In this document: positions 1 to 10,604 of the stretch, piece after piece | Numbering within the stretch: the stretch's first letter is position 1 | Layout: each line of letters begins with the position of its first letter | Notes under the pieces: model-generated | Databases searched by the model: none | Told to the model about the DNA's origin: nothing | The model's input: the letters and a program-made list of their open reading frames with translations, nothing else | Origin: Pyropia yezoensis | Taxonomy: Eukaryota > Rhodophyta > Bangiophyceae > Bangiales > Bangiaceae | Direction: 5' to 3' | DNA: 64,000 nucleotides | Assembly: GCA_009829735.1 (NCBI GenBank) | Contig: CM020619.1 | Span: forward strand, 31,940,685 to 32,004,684 | Position numbers and translations under genes: made by a program

Positions 1-58
1 TGTGGGTGTGCCCGTGCGCCTGCCACCCGGCCTCCTCCCCCCCCCCATCACCCCACAG

Positions 59-187
59 GAGGCGTGCATCCGGACGTGCGCGACCAAGTTTGTCAAGTTT
101 AGCACCCGCGCCGGCCTCCGCTTTGCCGAGCACCAGCAGGAGTCGTACAATGAGGCCATGGCCAAGGAAGGCGGGGCGTCGCGGTAA
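59..187 (+). CDS. TIM9: Tim9-like small mitochondrial import chaperone, C-terminal exon (partial)
   Basis: This is the last exon of a gene that begins outside the window. It follows a pyrimidine-rich tract ending in CCCCACAG (51-58), a good 3' splice acceptor, and runs in frame to a TAA at 185-187. The 42-residue translation carries the second half of the small-Tim signature, a CxxxC pair (CIRTC), then an amphipathic helix (KFVKFSTRAGLRFAEHQ) and a short polar tail. Tim9 and Tim10 have twin CX3C motifs forming disulfides and assemble as hexameric chaperones that carry hydrophobic precursors across the mitochondrial intermembrane space. The helix after the second pair (R-x3-RF-x-E) fits Tim9 better than Tim8, Tim10 or Tim13. 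The first CX3C pair must lie in an upstream exon, so the paralogue assignment is inference from the C-terminal half only. Confidence 0.72.
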   Translation, partial: EACIRTCATKFVKFSTRAGLRFAEHQQESYNEAMAKEGGASR

Positions 188-791
188 AAGCGGACCGGGG
201 GGTGCGGGGGGGCGGACGCCACGCGGGCTGGCGTCGCGACGAAAGGAGGGGGCTGGGTCGCCGGGGGGGGGGGTACTGTGGTGTGCGGTCGCGACACGCG
301 GGGAGGAGGGGGGCCGGCAGGCAACGCGACCAGGGGGGGAGGGGGGGGCGGGCAGGGGGGGGAGGGGGTGGGGGGAAGGGCGTGTGGCCATGGGGCGGGG
401 CGGGGTGGCGGGGTGGCGAGGGGGGGGGGGGGGGTAAGCGGCGGCGACGGGCGGAGGAGACGGGGGCAGACCCGACAGAGGGGGCGACGGCGACGGACGG
501 CCGCGACGTACGGGCGGTGGGTGCTACGTTTGCCCGTTTTTTTTTGGGGGGTCACAACGGCGGCGGTGGCGGTGGCGGTCGCCGCGCAATGGCGCCGCCG
601 GGGCGCCCCCCCCCCCCCCCCCCCCCCTCCCCCCACGACGACGCGGCGTGCGTGCGGCGTGCGCGCCTCGGGCGGCGACGGTGGGGTCGGTCGACGCCGC
701 CCAATGGGGACGGGACGCTGTCCGTACAGTACATGGCGGCGAGACAGGGGCAGACAGGGGCGGGTCTGTCCCGTCCCCCAGTGTCGAGACC
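188..791. other. GC-homopolymer-rich spacer
   Basis: This stretch lies between the Tim9-like stop and the 3' end of the mTERF-like reading frame. It consists largely of long G runs (about 265-440) and C runs (about 607-627) with a GGC-repeat patch near 550-585. Frames are open on both strands because stop codons are rare at this composition; none shows a domain. The 3' UTRs of the two convergent genes should lie here, but I see no clear polyadenylation signal. Confidence 0.5.
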
Positions 792-3451
792 TCAACCCGC
801 GACGCCCTCCCCCTCCCCCCCCCCCCCCCCCCTCTCCCCCCTGGGGGCTATTCCCCCCACCCGGTGCTCCCGCGTCGAGCCCCCCCCCCGCGCGCTCACC
901 TCCCCAAACCGCCCCCGCAAAAAAAGAAAAACTGCTCCAACTGGCAGGCGCGCGCAGGCGCGCCCCCCGCCCGCCGCTCCGCGCCCACACACCGGCCACC
1001 ACTCCTGGCCCTTGGCCGACACACGCCCGCCCCCCCCCCCCCCCCCGCCCCCCCCGGCCTCCATCTGACCACACACCAAGCACTCCCCCGTCCACCCCCC
1101 CCCACCCGTCCCCCCTCCATCCCTTGTCACTTGAGCGCGGACCGGGGCACGTGGGCCACCACCGCCCGCCGGTGGACCCCCCCCCCCTTGTCCGCGTCTT
1201 CCCCCCCCCCCCGTCGCCCTCGCCCCCCCCGACGCCGGCGCCGCCTCCCCCACCGCCTGCGGGGGGGCCCCCCCCCGCCTGCCCTCCCCGGCCCACCGCG
1301 CCTGCCGGCGGCGCCACGCAACCAGAAACGCCTCCCACTCGGCCACCGACGCGCGGGCGAGCGCACAAAAGTCCGCGTCCCCCCCGCGGAGGGCGGCGCC
1401 CAGCCCCACCGCCTTTACCGTCTTGCCCGTCCGGCGGAGGAAGGCCGCCCGCGGCCGCACCACCCCGTCCGAGTCGTACGCAAAGTAGGCGGGGAAGCCG
1501 ACCAGGTCGTACGCGTCGAGGCCCAGCTCGTCGCGGAGGACCGCCAGCTTGGGCGCCAGCTCCGCCGCCACCGGCTTGGCCAGCGTCGGCGGCGACCGCG
1601 CGAGCACCCGGCCCACGTTGCGGACGCCCGCGTCGCGGAGGAAGGCCACCACCGGCCGCATCGTTGCGGTAGCGTCAAGCGTGAGCGTGGCGGGAAAGGC
1701 ACGGATGACCCGCGCCGCCGCGTCGGGGGACAGCCCAGCGTCGCCGAGGAGCACCGCCAGCGCGGGGCGGAGGGTGGGGGTGACCCCAACGGCAAGCAGG
1801 GGCGGGTGGCTCCGCACCGCCGCCGCCGCCTGCGCCGCCGACAGGCCCGCCTCGGTGGTGAGGAAGGAGAGGGTGGCGGCGATCTCGTCGGGTGGCACGC
1901 CCAGCACCTCGGGGGCGGCGGCAATGAGCGGCGCGAGCCCCCCGTCCCCAACCAGCGGGGGGGGACGCCCGCTCGCCCCGTCTCGGGGGGCGCTGCTCAG
2001 CCGCGCCGTCGCCACCGCCTGCGCACGGGCGGCCTCGGCGGCCATGGCCGCCCAGTCAACCGCCGCCACTGCTGTCGCGTCGCCACCGTCGCCGTCTGCC
2101 GCGTTGCCGCCGTCGCCGTCTGCCGCGTCACCGCCGTCGCCGTCTGCCACGTCGCCGCTGTTGCCGGCGCCACCACCGTTGGCGCCATTACCGCGTGCAC
2201 CAGGGTGCGCGGCGGCGGGGGCAGCGGGCGCTCCCCGTCCCCTGCGGGGTCCCCCCTCCAGGCCGAGCCGCGTCAACATGGCCAGCACCGGCCGCACCTC
2301 CCCCTCCAAGCTGTACGCAAGGACCCACGGCGCGCGGCGGAGGAGCGGCCGCAGCGCCGGCCGCGGCAGTCGCACCGCCCCCGCCGGGTCGGTGAGCACC
2401 GCCGCCACGGCGGTGATGGCGGGGGCGGGCAGGGCAAGCAGCCCCGGGTAGCGGCGCGCCAGCGCCCCCACCTCCCCGCCCGTCAAGCCAGTGGCGGCCA
2501 GGGCCGTGAGCGTGGCGGCCAGCCGCCCGGGGGAGCCCAGCAGGGCGGGGCGGGCGGCGAGGACGCGCGCCGCCGCCGCGGGAGTGAGGCCCAGGGGGGT
2601 GAAGGCGGCGGGGGGGGGGGGCTCCACGTCGCCCGTCGATGGGAGGTCATCGGGCACGGCGGTGGTAGCGTCGCACTCGGTGGTAGCGTCGGCAGCGACA
2701 GCGTCAGCAGCGGCGGCGGCGGTCCCTTCCGCCGAGCCCAGCGCGGACCCATTGGCACCCGCGGAGGCGGCGGCGGCAGCAGCAGTGGCGGCGGCCACAG
2801 CCCCTCCCCGGCGGTGCCCCCCCCCGTCGTCACCGCTCCTCCTACCCCCTGCCCCCCCTGTCAGCAGGTGCAGCACCACCGCCACATCCGCGGGCGACTG
2901 CTCACACACGGCCGCCACCCCCCCCGCCGCGAGCAGCCGGGACACCCCCCAGCCGGGCACCCCCGCATCCGCGAGGGCGCCCAGCACCGCCGCCGCGGTG
3001 GGCGGCAGCGCCGCGTCGGGCGTGCCCGCCGCGGCCAGCGCGTCGCGCGCGCGCTGTAGTGGGGGGCGCGGCGCCCGCCGGGGGGGAGGGGGGGGGCGCG
3101 CCAGCCCACACGACGGCGGCGTCGCAGGGGGGGAGGTGGCCCCTTCCGCCGCCGACGCCGACGCCACCGCCACCGACGCCGACGCGTCTGCCGTGCCGGC
3201 AGAAGGAGAGGCAGGAGGCGGGGGGGGGGGCCTCCCAGACACGGCATCGGCGGCGGCGGCACCCGCGGCGGCGGCGGCCGCCACTGCCGCCGCCGTCGGC
3301 GCGGCGGTCGCGGGGCGCGAGCGGGCGGGGCCGGCCGGCCGGGCGGCGGCGCCCTTCCCGCCCGCCGCCGCGACCCCCCCCTTGCCGCCGCCTCCCCCGC
3401 CACGAGGCGCGTGAGGCGCGCGCGGCGGCGTCGGTGCCACCACCGCCGACA

Positions 3452-3498
<47 letters not shown>

Positions 3499-4010
3499 AC
3501 GGCGGGCGGCCCGCCCGCGTCCGCATCGTCGCAGGCCGTGGCGGTCGGAAGAGTGAGCGGCGGCGGCGACACGGGCGGCGGCGGGGACGACAGGGACGAC
3601 GACCGCGGCGGCGACGGGGGTGGCGGCGACAGCGGCGGCGGCGGCAGTGGCGGTGGCGACGGCTGGGGCGGTGGCGTGGGGCGGGCAGCCGCTGCAGCAG
3701 CAGCAGCGGCAGCGTCGGCGGCAGCCGCAGCGGCGGCCGCGGTGCCAGGGCGGGGGTGAGGCGGAGGCCCGCCGCCGGCCATACGCGGGGCGCCACCACC
3801 ACCACCTCTGCCCCCCCCGCCCGGCCGCGGCGGCCGCCGTCCCCGCCGCCGCGGGGACGGTGGCGGCGGTGGCGCCGCCGACGCCGACGCGGCCGCCGGT
3901 GGGGGTAGCCCCGGTAGCGTCGGCAGCAGTGGCGGCGTAGCCGCCGCCGCCGCCGCCGCCGCCGCACCGCGAAGGGGGAAGAGGGCGGCGGCGCTGATAA
4001 ACGCTGCCAT
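792..4010 (-). CDS. mTERF-family organelle transcription/RNA-processing factor
   Basis: A single uninterrupted frame of 1072 codons starts at an ATG at 4010. Residues 1 to about 20 (MAAFISAAALFPLRG) look like an organelle transit peptide. About 450 residues of Ala/Gly/Pro-rich low complexity follow. Residues from about 470 to 870 contain the diagnostic part: a series of roughly 30-residue helical repeats with the mTERF pattern of a Leu-Gly-Leu turn followed by Pro at the start of the next helix (RYPGLLALP, RAPWVLAYS, SHPPLLAVG, RAFPATLTL, RSPPTLAKP) and a late FPAYFAYD segment typical of the family C-terminus. mTERF proteins bind organellar nucleic acid and act in transcription termination, RNA splicing or ribosome biogenesis. 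The last 180 or so codons (below about 1310) are Gly/Pro-rich and may be an unspliced intron or artefactual extension, so the true stop is uncertain. It is divergent from the LHC gene. Confidence 0.8.
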
Positions 4011-5012
4011 GAGGGGGTCACGGGGTCAAGCCGCCGAGGTGATGGCCAAGTGACCCTGAGGGCAAAGGGGGGGGAGGAGGCAGGAGTGAGAGTTGGGGGG
4101 GGAGAAAAAAGAAAAGCAGGGCGGGGACACCGAGATCGCCCTGTGCCTGCGGTGACGGACGCGGGGTGCGCTGTGGGGGGTGGGGCCAGTTGTGTGCCTT
4201 CGACGCCGCCGCGAGAGCGGCGACGTGGAACGCGGCGAAGCGGATCACAACTTGTTGTTCGCTTCTGTGGAATTGATGAGCTTTCGAGTAGTTCAATCCT
4301 CGACAGTTACAAGCAGCCAAAGTGCCGCAGGAAGCATACGCAGCAGCTTGAAATGTTTCACACAAAAGGCCTGCTCTTTCTGGTAAACACACGAGACAGA
4401 GGAGATACCAATTAGGGGGGCACTTCCATGCCAGCTGTGACCAATGGCTGGCATATCTCATCTCCGCTCGCATCCCCATTGGCTTGACCTGTTCCGCACG
4501 ACAGAATCCACCAGCTCAACGATGACCCGCCGCCTCCCTCACCTCACGCCGACAGTGTTCAACAACCTCCGCGATTGATCCCCTGACCTCGCGATCTCCG
4601 TCGGCCAGTGGGGTGCCCTCGATGGCGGCGTCCTCGACCCGGCTGGCCGCTGTGTGGTTGGCAGCGCTCGCCCAGCTGCTGTTCTGCGTTGCCCGGGAGC
4701 GCGCCGGTTTCGCGTCGAACCGGGCAGCCCTGCTGCGCCTCCCCCGCCCCCCACTGGCAGTCCGCACCCAGGTCCCCGCGCGCGTCTCCCCCCATATACT
4801 TGGCGTCCGGCCAGCCTGCTACGCCGCCTCGTCCACCAGAGCGCCGTTGCACGAACCACCTACTTCGTCTTCCTGCATCGTCCGCCGTTATCCCCCTCTC
4901 CTTGTTCCCCTTGCCGCCACTCCTACCTCCCCTCCCCGTCGACTGTTTTTTTCGTCCTCCCCCTGCTCCCCCGTCACCGCCGCCTCTCCCCCTCCCGCCC
5001 TCCCCCGCAGCC
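4011..5012. promoter_or_regulatory. Divergent intergenic region between mTERF-like and LHC genes
   Basis: This 1 kb region must hold the promoters of both flanking genes. It is markedly less GC-rich (4200-4500) than the coding DNA on either side. A TATA-like TATACT lies near 4795, about 215 bp before the LHC ATG. The last 150 bp before that ATG are strongly pyrimidine-rich and end in CCCCCGCAG directly before CCATGG. That could be a pyrimidine-rich leader or a 3' splice site ending an intron in the 5' UTR; I found no convincing matching donor. The open frame extending upstream of the LHC ATG is not supported as coding. Confidence 0.45.
4428..4454. repeat. 8-bp inverted repeat with a CCAAT in the loop
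   Basis: ATGCCAGC and GCTGGCAT form perfect 8-bp arms around an 11-base centre that contains CCAAT. It lies in the divergent mTERF/LHC intergenic region, about 560 bp upstream of the LHC ATG. A dyad operator for one or both genes is possible, but this rests on position and symmetry only. Confidence 0.35.
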
Positions 5013-5660
5013 ATGGCTGCCTTTGTCGCCTCGGCGTCGGTGGGCACCCGCGCCTTCCTCGGCGCCGCCGTTCCGCGTGCCACGTCTGCGCGCGCCACGT
5101 CGTCGGTCGCCGTCGCGCCTGTGCGGATGATGGCGGAGATGTCCAAGAGCGTGCCGTTCCTGCTCAAGCCCAAGAACCTGGACGGCTGGGCGGCCAACGC
5201 CGAATTTGACCCGCTCGGCATCAGCGACTACATCCCAGTGGCATACCTGCGGGAGAGCGAGCTGAAGCACGGCCGCATTTGTATGCTGGCGTCGGTCGGC
5301 CTGATTGTGCAGGAGGTCTTCACGTGGGGCGGCTCCTACTTCCCCAAGATTATCCCCCCTATTGCCGCGCATGACCACTACCTGCAGACGGGCATGGCGC
5401 AGCTGCTGATCTTCATTGGTGCCTTTGAGGCCATCTCCTACTATGCCATCAAGCAGACGCTTGCGGGCAACCGCGCCCCTGGGGACTTCAACTTTGACCC
5501 GTTGAACTTGGGCAAGGACCCGAGCAAGCGCGCACACTATGAGAAGGCTGAGATCAAGAATGGCCGCCTGGCCATGATTGCGACTGGCGGCATGATCACC
5601 ACCCAGCAAGTCTTCCACGACGGCACCATCCACATGATGCAGAACATGCCCCACTATTAG
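5013..5660 (+). CDS. Light-harvesting chlorophyll-binding protein, red-algal Lhcr/LHCI type
   Basis: The frame encodes 215 residues from the ATG in a CCATGG context at 5013; the longer frame upstream is not plausible as a transit peptide. Residues 1-40 (MAAFVASASV..., Ser/Ala/Arg-rich) look like a plastid transit peptide. The mature protein has the three-helix LHC fold: helix B at about 78-103 with the chlorophyll-ligand motif E83-x2-H86-x-R88, a middle hydrophobic helix at about 122-147, and helix A at about 178-203 with E180-x2-N183-x-R185. FDPLG and FDPL loops precede helices B and A as is usual. Red algal proteins of this class form the antenna of photosystem I in the thylakoid membrane. 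Length matches the family. The single-exon structure and the convincing start make this one of the safest calls in the window. Confidence 0.95.
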   Translation: MAAFVASASVGTRAFLGAAVPRATSARATSSVAVAPVRMMAEMSKSVPFLLKPKNLDGWAANAEFDPLGISDYIPVAYLRESELKHGRICMLASVGLIVQEVFTWGGSYFPKIIPPIAAHDHYLQTGMAQLLIFIGAFEAISYYAIKQTLAGNRAPGDFNFDPLNLGKDPSKRAHYEKAEIKNGRLAMIATGGMITTQQVFHDGTIHMMQNMPHY

Positions 5661-6474
5661 GCGACGTCGCGGCTGCCATGGCATCGTCGCCCTCGTCCAT
5701 GACCCTGTTTTTCCTTCTTCCCATCGCGGCCGTCCGCCACCCCACCTCCCCTTCACACCCCGCACCTGTGCCCCGTTTGTTGCCACGAGGGTTTCCGGGG
5801 TGGGCCCCACATCTCTCCTCGCTTTTTTTTTTTTCCCTCCTCCCGTGTTTGTCTCGCGCAGCAACAAAAAACTGTCGCCGTTTTGTTCATGCTCTGCCCC
5901 TCGTCTGGCGCCGTTGACCTCGTGTTGGTCTTGCTCGTGTGGCCGACCTCCGTCACCGCTGTGTCCTCAATGTGCCTGCCCCTGCGCTTTGGTCACGGCG
6001 GTGGCGAGCCCGACCGGCGGACTGGTCCACAACGGTTGTTGCACAGCGGAAAAGCCCGTGGCCACCCCTCGCAAGGAGCGCCTCTGGTAGGAAAATCGGT
6101 GGCGCGAGCACCATCCGCGCTCGCCATCGTGGCCCGCGGATCAAGGCGAAGATGCCAGGGGTGTCACTTTGGTGCGATGGGATCCCATCCTGTCGACAGG
6201 AGCCACGGGATGATCCGCCCGCCGATCCATCCCCGCTGCGTTGCGGTCCACCCCCGCGGCGGCGCACGATCTCGCCGACGGCCGTGAGCGACCCCCGTCC
6301 CAGTCCATCATCCCCTCCCCTCTCCTCCTGCGTCACTCCTTCTACCTCCTCCGCCCCCTCTACACTGCGCTTCACTCGCGCGCGAGACAAACGAAAGGGT
6401 ATCATCTGCTACCCTTTTCTTGTTTCGCCCGCCCGCCCGCCTTCCCGCCCCGCCTGCCCCCAGCCACCGACACG
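5661..6474 (+). promoter_or_regulatory. Intergenic region between LHC and GARS genes
   Basis: This is the 3' UTR of the LHC gene followed by the promoter and leader of the co-oriented GARS gene. A T-run (5825-5834) and an A-run (5865-5871) lie about 170-200 bp after the LHC stop. The final 170 bp before the GARS ATG are C/T-rich, like the LHC leader. No recognisable gene is present; the open frames here have no domain. Confidence 0.4.
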
Positions 6475-8199
6475 ATGGCTGCCTTCGTCGGCCCGGCCGC
6501 GGCGCTCGCCGGCCGCCGCCCCCCTCGGCTGGGCGCGTCGACCTTTGCCGGGTCGCCCACCCCCGCAGGCACCGCCGCTGGGGTGTCGGCCGCCCCCCCC
6601 CCGCGGCGGGCGGCCGCCCGCCGTGGCCGCCGGCCGTCTGGGTGGGCGCCCCCCCTCCCCGCCGCGCGGCGGGCGGTGGTCGTCACCGCCGCCGCGGGGT
6701 CCCCGCCGGTGGCCTTCCCGGCCGCCCCCGACCGCCCGCTGCACGTCCTCTTGCTGGGGGGCGGGGGGCGGGAGCACGCGCTCTCAGCGGCGGTCGCGGC
6801 ATCCCCCCGGCTGGCATCCCTGACCGTCGCGCCGGGGAATGTGGGCATGGCCACCCTCCCGCGGACCACCACGCGGCCGGGCTTTGGCGGCGCCGACGAC
6901 CCCGCGGCGGTGGTGGCGCTCGCCGCCGAGGTGGCCGCCGACCTGGTCATTGTTGGGCCCGAGGCGCCGCTGGTAGCGGGGGTGGTGGACGCCCTCGAGG
7001 CAGCGGGTGTGCCCGCGTTTGGGCCGTCGGCCGGGGCGGCCGCCCTGGAGGGCTCCAAGGCCTACATGAAGGACTTTTTGGCCCGCCACGCCGTGCCATC
7101 CGCGTGGTACGGCACGTTCTCAGATGCGGGGGAGGCCAAGGCGTTTCTCCGTAGCCGCGTCGCCACCGACGGCGGGGGGCGATGCGTCGTCAAGGCCGAC
7201 GGCCTGGCCGCCGGCAAGGGCGTGCTCCTCTGTCACACGCTGGCCGAGGCCGAGGCCGCCGTCGACGCCATGCTGACTGGCGGCGCGTTTGGCGCCGCCG
7301 GCTCAACGGTCGTCATTGAAGAGTTTCTCGACGGCGAGGAGCTGTCCTTTTTTGCCGTCGTGGACGGCGCGGCGGCGGTGCCGCTGGCGTCGGCGCAGGA
7401 CCACAAGGCCGCGGGGGAGGGGGACACGGGCCCCAACACGGGCGGCATGGGCGCCTACAGCCCCGCGCCAGTGTGCAGCCCCGCGCTGGCAGCAAAGATT
7501 ATGGAGGAGGTGGTCGGCCCGACGGTGCGCGGGATGGTCGCTGAGGGCGTGCCCTTTACGGGCGTCCTCTACACGGGCCTGATGGTGGCCCCCGGGGGGG
7601 ACGTCAAGGTGCTCGAGTTCAACGTCCGCTTTGGGGACCCAGAGTGCCAGGTGCTCGTTGCCCGCCTCGCTAGTGACCTGCTGCCGCTGCTGAGTGCGGC
7701 GGCCCGTCACCGGCTCGCTGACGAGTACGAGGTGTGGGGCGGCGGCAGTGCCACCACCGCCGCCGCCGCCACGCCGGCAAAGGCTCGCCTAGAGTGGCAC
7801 CCGCACGCGGCGGTGGTGGTGGTCCTCGCCTCGGAGGGCTATCCCGGCGCGTACAAGGCCGCCGTGGGGAGCGTCATCTCGGGACTGGACACCGCCGACG
7901 CTCTCGACGGCGTGACCGTCTACCACGCGGGCACGGCGCCGCTCAAGGGGGCAACCGACGCGCCACCAGCAGCCGACGGGGACGCCGCCGCCGGGGGGGT
8001 GGTGCCGGCGGTGGCCGCCGCGGGCGGCCGCGTCCTCGGCGTCACGGCAGTTGGGCCGACGATCGCGGCTGCCAAGGCGCGGGCGTACGAGGGCGTCGAC
8101 GCGGTGACGTGGCCTGAGGGCTGGTGTCGCCGCGATATCGCATGGCGGGGGGTAGAGCGGGAGGCGGCCGAGCCGTTGGTGCTGGGAGGGGATGAGTAA
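6475..8199 (+). CDS. purD: Glycinamide ribonucleotide synthetase (phosphoribosylamine-glycine ligase), plastid-targeted
   Basis: The 574-residue protein starts at the ATG at 6475. Residues 1 to about 80 form an Ala/Arg/Pro-rich leader beginning MAAFVGPAAA, consistent with plastid import. The PurD N-domain then begins with VLLLGGGGREHAL and the APGNVG loop. The ATP-grasp core is clear: VVKADGLAAGKGV near residues 240-255, the EEFLDGEELS strand, then DHKAAGEGDTGPNTGGMGAY and the PurD signature NVRFGDPECQ at 383-392. The enzyme ligates glycine to phosphoribosylamine with ATP in the second step of de novo purine synthesis. It is a monofunctional PurD as in bacteria and plants, not the trifunctional animal form. 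The protein ends with a PurD C-terminal domain interrupted by an Ala/Gly-rich insert near 500. It is convergent with the PAGM gene. Confidence 0.95.
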   Translation: MAAFVGPAAALAGRRPPRLGASTFAGSPTPAGTAAGVSAAPPPRRAAARRGRRPSGWAPPLPAARRAVVVTAAAGSPPVAFPAAPDRPLHVLLLGGGGREHALSAAVAASPRLASLTVAPGNVGMATLPRTTTRPGFGGADDPAAVVALAAEVAADLVIVGPEAPLVAGVVDALEAAGVPAFGPSAGAAALEGSKAYMKDFLARHAVPSAWYGTFSDAGEAKAFLRSRVATDGGGRCVVKADGLAAGKGVLLCHTLAEAEAAVDAMLTGGAFGAAGSTVVIEEFLDGEELSFFAVVDGAAAVPLASAQDHKAAGEGDTGPNTGGMGAYSPAPVCSPALAAKIMEEVVGPTVRGMVAEGVPFTGVLYTGLMVAPGGDVKVLEFNVRFGDPECQVLVARLASDLLPLLSAAARHRLADEYEVWGGGSATTAAAATPAKARLEWHPHAAVVVVLASEGYPGAYKAAVGSVISGLDTADALDGVTVYHAGTAPLKGATDAPPAADGDAAAGGVVPAVAAAGGRVLGVTAVGPTIAAAKARAYEGVDAVTWPEGWCRRDIAWRGVEREAAEPLVLGGDE

Positions 8200-8471
8200 A
8201 GGGTGGGGCCGGGGAGGGGAAGGGGGGGGTGGCCACCGCACGACCCAGGATGGGGGCGCACCACCCAGGATGATGGCCGACGTCGTGAGAAGCGCTGTCT
8301 ACCCGTACGCTGTGTAGGGTGGTGCCCTCGGGACGTGCACGCCTTAGCGGAGGAGGCGCCGTCCACACGGGAGAACCAAACAAACAAAAAGAGCCGATTC
8401 CGCCACCAGTGGGGGCTGAGGCAAGGCCGCGCCATGGCACGCCAACCACGCCGTACTCCGTGGCCGCCCCG

Positions 8472-10604
8472 TCACACCCCCCCACACGTGCGCTTCACCG
8501 CCGCGACGACTATGTCCGCCAGCCGCGCCGCGTCGGTCGCCTCGTCCGCCTCGGCAAACACCCGCACAATATCCTCCGTACCGCTTGGCCGCACAAACGA
8601 GCGGCCGCCGCGGACAGTGGCGACCGCCTCCGCGACGGCCGCCGCCAGTGCAGCGGGCGCGGTTACCAGCCGGTCAAAGTCCGCGGTGGCAACGACGCCC
8701 TTGTCCGCTACCCGCACAGACACATTGACCGCCGCCCGGGGGGTGTAGGTACCCGCCGCCCACGCCACGGGGGTCCACCGGCGGATGGCGAGGAGCGCGT
8801 CGGCGAGGAGCAGGTTGGCAATCCCATCGCCGACCGCCTGGTTGGCAAGGTCCGCCATGGCCAACAGGATCGCCGCCGCGCGGCGTCTGCCAGCGGCGTC
8901 GGCAGTGTCGCCGTCACCGTCGCCACCCCCATCCGCAATTCCCCTCAGCCGGTCCAAAAAGGCATCCGTGAACAGCACTGTCCCGTGGCCATTGGGCTCC
9001 CAGTAGATGCCCACGTCCAGGCCTGGCGCCCGCACCACCGCCTCCTGGTACTTGACGCCCGTCAGTGCGGGCAGCACCACCACCCCCGGCATCGCTCGCA
9101 GGGCGTCTGCGGCCGCCCCGTTCGAATAGGCCGTGTGGGCAACGCCAATCGACACGTCCCCGACGCCGGCGGCAGCCGATATCTCGGCCACAAACGAGGC
9201 GGTCAGCACAGTGAAGCGGTCGCCATCCAAAACACCCACTGCCGGGTGGTAAAAGACGAGGCGGTCCGCGTCGCCGTCCAGAGAGGCCACCAGTAGGGGC
9301 GCGTCGTCGGCGGCGTTGCCGTCTGCGGCGTTACCGCTCCGGGGGGGGCCTTGCCAGCCACCCAGCGCGGGTGGCGGCGGCACGCCATCAACCGCCAGCG
9401 CGTCCGCATCGGTGGGGTACACGACCGGCAGAATTCCCGTCTTGTGCACGTACTCGGCGCCGCAGCGGTCGTTGAGGCGCGCCCCCCCCCCGAGCCCATT
9501 GACGGCGCGGAGGCGGGGGCCCAGGGCGGCGGCGACGGGGGAGCCCGCCACCGCCATCACCGTCGCGCCCACCCCGCACGCGCAGTCCACCACTAGCGGC
9601 CCAGCGGCCGCGGCCGCGGCGGCAGCACCGTCGCCGGCGGCGGCAAGGAGCGCCGTGTAGGCGCCCGCAAAGTGCGCACCATACGCAGCCAGCTCCTTCG
9701 CGGGGGTTGTCGCGGGCGGTGGCCCCCGTCTAGCCCCCGCGCGGTGCCGCCGTCGGACAACATAGTGAACGGCGGGGGTGGTCGCCGTGCCAAGGTCCAC
9801 CACCGCCCCCCCCACTGCGGCAATGGCGTCGGCGAGTGCCGCCGCCAGAGAGGGGGACGAAGGCCGAGTGTCGCGGCCTATGACGACGGTGGCCGAGACG
9901 GGGGCGCCCGGAGGGGGGACCAGCGGTACCTCACACCGTGCGGCAAGGGCGGTCAGCAACTCCACCGCAGCGTCGACGGTAGGGGCGTTGACAATGGCCG
10001 TCGCGAGAGGCTCCCAAGAAGCCTCGAGCATGCTGCCGTCCGGCTCCATCTGAATGTTGTAAGGAAGAAATGAGCGCACGCAGTGAGCGGGGACGACAAG
10101 CGGGAAAGCAGCGTTCAACAACCACAATGACAACTGTGCTCGGGTCAGCGGGAGAGGGAGCGACCGTGTCAGTAGCGGATGAGAGACACTCACGAACAAA
10201 AAGCGCGCCTCGCTGACCTCCCATCTCAGTCCCACAATCTCTTCCTCACCCACTCCCCCCTATCTCTCTTCACCCCCCTTCCCCCCCGCGTCAGGCTCTG
10301 CACCCCCGCCCCCTCCCCATCCCCCTTCCCTCCCCACCGAAACTGACCATCTTGATGCCATTATCCGCCACTGGGTTGTGCGACGCGGTGACCACAACGC
10401 CCGTGGCGGCCCCGCCCAGTGCTCTGCTGCGGAGCGCCGCCACCAGGCCCGCCCGTACAATCGCAGCGGTCAAGCGAGGGGCGGCCGCCCGGAAGCCGGC
10501 GGTGCCGTACGCCAGAGGGGGGGGGGGGGGGGGGGGTGCGCGGCCAGCACCGCACGCACCCCGGCGAGCGCGTCACTGCCGGCAGGTGCCGCGTCGCCTG
10601 CCAT
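8472..10604 (-). CDS. PGM3: Phosphoacetylglucosamine mutase, two exons
   Basis: The gene reads on the minus strand. Exon 1 is 10604-10348 and exon 2 is 10049-8472. The intron between them (10347-10050) starts GTCAGT and ends TTCAG. Exon 1 gives AYGTAGFR and the catalytic phosphoserine loop VTASHNPVADNGIKM. Exon 2 continues with MEPDGSMLEASWE, the metal-binding loop SLDGDADRLVFY, the sugar loop EPNGHGT and the phosphate loop RPSGTEDIVRVFAEA. The EPNGHGT and DCACGVGAT segments identify the acetylglucosamine mutase branch rather than phosphoglucomutase. The enzyme converts GlcNAc-6-P to GlcNAc-1-P on the way to UDP-GlcNAc. Exon 1 from the likely ATG (10604) is interrupted by a run of exactly 20 C on the coding strand (10517-10536). 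As written, the frame before the run (MAGDAAPAGSDAL) does not join the frame after it; a run of 18 or 21 would. See findings. The long Ala/Gly inserts in exon 2 are typical of this genome. Confidence 0.9.

Noticed and set aside
648-3059. 803-codon plus-strand frame opposite the mTERF-like gene
   Set aside because: Arg/Pro/Gly low complexity with no domain; it is the complement of the mTERF repeats and open only because stops are rare at this GC content.
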